From contig NZ_LT635549.1 in the NCBI RefSeq assembly GCF_900120155.1, forward strand, positions 2,450,688 through 2,514,687: a stretch of 64,000 bases of DNA. Direction: 5' to 3'. Below, piece after piece: positions 61,837 to 64,000 of this stretch. The translations under genes and the position numbers were made by a program. The notes beneath the pieces were generated by a model that was not told where the DNA came from, ran no database searches, and saw only the letters and a program-made list of their open reading frames with translations. This DNA is from Clostridium sp. Marseille-P3244. Its GTDB lineage: Bacteria; Bacillota; Clostridia; Lachnospirales; Lachnospiraceae. Within the stretch, counting starts at the first letter, position 1; every line of letters begins with the position of its first letter.

Positions 61837-61856
61837 GTTATCTCCTCTGTTTCCTT

Positions 61857-62588
61857 CTACTCGTTCCAGTTATGATACACATCCTGGACATCATCGTCTT
61901 CTTCCAGCAGATCTAATGTTTTCTGGATATTTTTAATATCGTCTTCATCCGTCAGCTCCACATAGGTCTGGGGAATCATCGTCACCGCCGCCTCTGCCAT
62001 CTCTATCCCGGACTCTTCCAGTTTCAGACGGACATCGCTGAATGCCTCCGGCGCGGTCAGGATCTCATAGCTTTCTTCATCCTCCACAAAATCTTCCGCT
62101 CCCGCGTCCAGCGCCAGCATCATCAGTTCATCCGCGTCCATGGAGCAGTCTTCCTTTGCCACGAAAATCTGGCCTTTTTCATCAAACATAAAGGAAACAC
62201 ATCCCGGCGTGCCTACATTTCCGCTTCCTTTTGTAAAGGCGTTCCTTACATTGGATGCGGTCCTGTTCTTGTTATCTGTCAGCGTCTTTACGATGATCGC
62301 CGTTCCGTTTGGACCATACCCTTCATATGTAATGTGCTCATAATTATCTCCGGATCCTTCCCCTGCCGCCTTCTTGATATTCCTTTCGATGGTATCATTG
62401 GGCATATTGTTTGACTTGGCCTTCGCGATGACATCCCTCAGCCTGCTGTTGTTGGCCGGATCGGGACCACCGCCTTCTTTCACGGCAACCGCCAGCTCAC
62501 GGCCGATCTTTGTAAATATCTTTCCCTTTGCCGCGTCGTTCTTCTCTTTTTTATGTTTGATATTCGCGAATTTTGAATGTCCTGACAT
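61857..62588 (-). CDS. YebC/PmpR family DNA-binding regulatory protein
   Basis: A protein of about 243 aa with the three-domain TACO1/YebC fold. [20 protein letters not shown] at the start and [20 protein letters not shown] (about residues 49-68), plus [20 protein letters not shown], are family hallmarks. Members regulate transcription or, as shown more recently, help ribosomes translate proline-rich stretches. I chose ATG 62588 after AGGAG; the upstream [10 protein letters not shown] extension is unlikely. Confidence 0.93.
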   Translation of the reverse strand: MSGHSKFANIKHKKEKNDAAKGKIFTKIGRELAVAVKEGGGPDPANNSRLRDVIAKAKSNNMPNDTIERNIKKAAGEGSGDNYEHITYEGYGPNGTAIIVKTLTDNKNRTASNVRNAFTKGSGNVGTPGCVSFMFDEKGQIFVAKEDCSMDADELMMLALDAGAEDFVEDEESYEILTAPEAFSDVRLKLEESGIEMAEAAVTMIPQTYVELTDEDDIKNIQKTLDLLEEDDDVQDVYHNWNE

Positions 62589-62690
62589 ATTCTGGATTCT
62601 CCTCTTCTCTTTCTCGTACACACGGCGCCCGGCCGCATATTTCGTTTTACAATTCTATCACTCTTTTGTCCTTCTGTAAAGAAGTCTGTG

Positions 62691-63047
62691 CTATGTAGGC
62701 AGTTCCAGACTGATCCTGATGGCCCGGTCCACCTTCCGCATCATTCCACTGTCAACGTGACACACATATTCTTTCAGTCTCTGTTTGTCAATGGTTCTGA
62801 TCTGCTCCAGCAGAATAACAGAATTCTTTACGATCTTATAATCTTTTGTGCTGATCTCAATGTGGGTGGGGAGCTTTGCCTTGTTCATCTTTGACGTGAC
62901 GGCGGCGCAGATCACCGTGGGGCTGTGTCTGTTTCCCACATTATTCTGTATGATGAGGACCGGCCGTATCCCGCCCTGTTCCGAACCCACCACAGGGCTT
63001 AAGTCCGCATAAAATATATCTCCTCGTCTGATCACCAATTTTTTCAC
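62691..63047 (-). CDS. ndoA: MazF/PemK-family endoribonuclease toxin (EndoA/NdoA-like)
   Basis: The 118-aa protein matches B. subtilis EndoA over its length: [20 protein letters not shown] then [19 protein letters not shown], with the catalytic Arg in GIRPV and Thr in AAVTSK. Such toxins cut mRNA at specific short sites. The gene follows alr, as in B. subtilis, but the 84-bp gap to alr is too short to hold the MazE/EndoAI antitoxin gene, so the cognate antitoxin must be elsewhere or absent. The start follows GGAG-type sequence weakly. Confidence 0.9.
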   Translation of the reverse strand: MKKLVIRRGDIFYADLSPVVGSEQGGIRPVLIIQNNVGNRHSPTVICAAVTSKMNKAKLPTHIEISTKDYKIVKNSVILLEQIRTIDKQRLKEYVCHVDSGMMRKVDRAIRISLELPT

Positions 63048-63131
63048 ACTCCGATTTCTATACTTGCAGCCCGGCGTTTTTCTTCGCCGTATACTTCAGT
63101 ATTCCCCGTTTCATCGGATGTATTCAGTTAT

Positions 63132-64000
63132 TTATCCCTCCGTCACTTTTCCGTCTTTTCTGTAGATCCGGGGGATCCGCTTTCCAAGACAACATACGAA
63201 TTCATAATTGAACCTGCCGCTTAAGGCGGACAGTTCTTCCACGGTAATGCAGTCATCTCCGTCTCTTCCTACCAGCACTGCCCGGTCCATAAATTTGGTC
63301 CCGGGAATGTCTGTGACATCCACCATAAACTGATCCATACAGACACGTCCCAGGATTTTCGCCCGTTTCCCGCGGATAAGTACTTCACCTTTATTGGACA
63401 GGGATCTGGGGTACCCGTCGCCGTATCCCACCGGGATCGTGGCCACTGTCATCCTTTTATCAGCAATAAAGGTCCCTCCGTAACTGATGGAAGTACCCGG
63501 CTCCACCTCCTTGACAAATGTCACGTGGCTGATCAGGGACAGGGCCGGCCTTAGTGGGACAGCCTCCCTGTCCACCTCGTCGGAAGGATACATTCCGTAG
63601 GTGGAGATGCCTGCCCGGGCCAGATCATGCTTCATATCCGGGAAATCAATGATCCCCGCACTGTTGTCGCAGTCATAGAACTCAATGGAGAGCCCCTGCT
63701 GCTCCATCTGTTCCTTCATCCAGAGAAATTTCCTGTGCTGTTCCAGTGTATAGGATTTGTCTTTCTCATCCGCCTTCGCGAAATGGGTAAACATCCCTTC
63801 CAGCCGCACACCCGGCAGCACGCTGATGCGCCGGATGGCGTCCACGCTCTCCTGGTTTACCGGGAACCCCAGCCGTCCCATTCCGGTATCGATCTTGATA
63901 TGGAAACAGACCGTTTGACCCAGACGCACTGCTTCCGCAGACATGGCCTCTGCCATCTCTTCTGTATAAACAGTAGGTCGTATGTGGCTTTGGATCATCT
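63132..64000 (-). CDS. alr: Alanine racemase, C-terminal part (5' end beyond the window)
   Basis: About 290 residues are inside the window; the N-terminal part with the PLP-binding Lys is off the right edge, so the open frame is truncated rather than starting at an internal Met. GMGRLGFPV (about residue 40), the region HDLARAGISTYGMYPS with the ligand loop, and ISYGGTFIADKRMTVATIPV with the catalytic Tyr are diagnostic. Alr supplies D-alanine for peptidoglycan. The gene precedes the MazF-type toxin gene, as in B. subtilis. Confidence 0.95.
   Translation of the reverse strand, partial: MIQSHIRPTVYTEEMAEAMSAEAVRLGQTVCFHIKIDTGMGRLGFPVNQESVDAIRRISVLPGVRLEGMFTHFAKADEKDKSYTLEQHRKFLWMKEQMEQQGLSIEFYDCDNSAGIIDFPDMKHDLARAGISTYGMYPSDEVDREAVPLRPALSLISHVTFVKEVEPGTSISYGGTFIADKRMTVATIPVGYGDGYPRSLSNKGEVLIRGKRAKILGRVCMDQFMVDVTDIPGTKFMDRAVLVGRDGDDCITVEELSALSGRFNYEFVCCLGKRIPRIYRKDGKVTEG

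Overview
The window looks like the chromosome of a gut-type Clostridia, most likely a Lachnospiraceae (Clostridium cluster XIVa) member. This is inferred from the gene families present (PdaA-type spore cortex deacetylase, DUF3793 with flavodoxin, DUF6449 ABC permease, LrgAB, XRE/DUF2975 pair), from strong AGGAGG-type ribosome binding sites, from consensus TTGACA-17-TATAAT promoters and from the moderate GC content. No 16S rRNA is present, so the genus is not claimed.

Layout. 1-3.1 kb: a minus-strand block pyrH-frr-uppS-cdsA-dxr (translation recycling, UMP kinase, isoprenoid and lipid precursors), preceded by a ClC chloride antiporter gene and an lrgAB pair. 6.1-8.3 kb: aroF-aroB (first two shikimate steps); tyrA-aroA sit separately at 43.9-46.4 kb. 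8.3-8.6 kb: a disrupted palindrome containing a sequencing-adapter-like string, probably an assembly artefact. 8.6-12.3 kb: a three-subunit molybdenum hydroxylase (xanthine dehydrogenase family). 12.5-20.1 kb: a sugar operon (RbsABC-type transporter plus FrlB-, FrlD- and FrlC-like enzymes and a LacI regulator) that I read as an Amadori-product utilisation system, driven from a clear promoter with two LacI-type operators. 20.2-25.8 kb: tRNA-Trp, DegV, dapA with a lysine riboswitch, a secreted nuclease and signal peptidase I. 25.9-31.8 kb: an ABC exporter pair, a D-lactate dehydrogenase-like enzyme, a HAD phosphatase and PdaA. 31.8-32.2 kb: a structured intergenic element closed by a 15-bp inverted repeat. 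32.2-35.9 kb: a ZIP transporter, a complete IS4-family element with 16-bp inverted repeats and a 9-bp target duplication, and a putatively iron-regulated flavodoxin/DUF3793 pair. 36-43.7 kb: a small P-loop protein, large membrane proteins, a glycosyltransferase and an atypical EF-G paralogue. 46.4-48.8 kb: a CsoR-type repressor and P1B metal ATPase. 48.8-51.2 kb: small regulators and membrane proteins.

51.3-58.1 kb holds the second sugar locus and the most unusual one: SorC regulator, RbsABC-type importer, an FGGY kinase and an orphan TrpA-like protein that keeps both catalytic acids of tryptophan synthase alpha, in one tightly overlapping operon. I infer a kinase plus retro-aldolase route for an unknown substrate. 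58.1-61 kb groups sulfur genes (cysK, a His-rich NifX-like protein, metY). The window ends with a CFI-box protein, yebC, a mazF-type toxin without an adjacent antitoxin, and the 3' part of alr.

Two almost identical long perfect palindromes (72 bp, and 78 bp once the artefact is removed) lie between convergent genes and probably act as bidirectional terminators.
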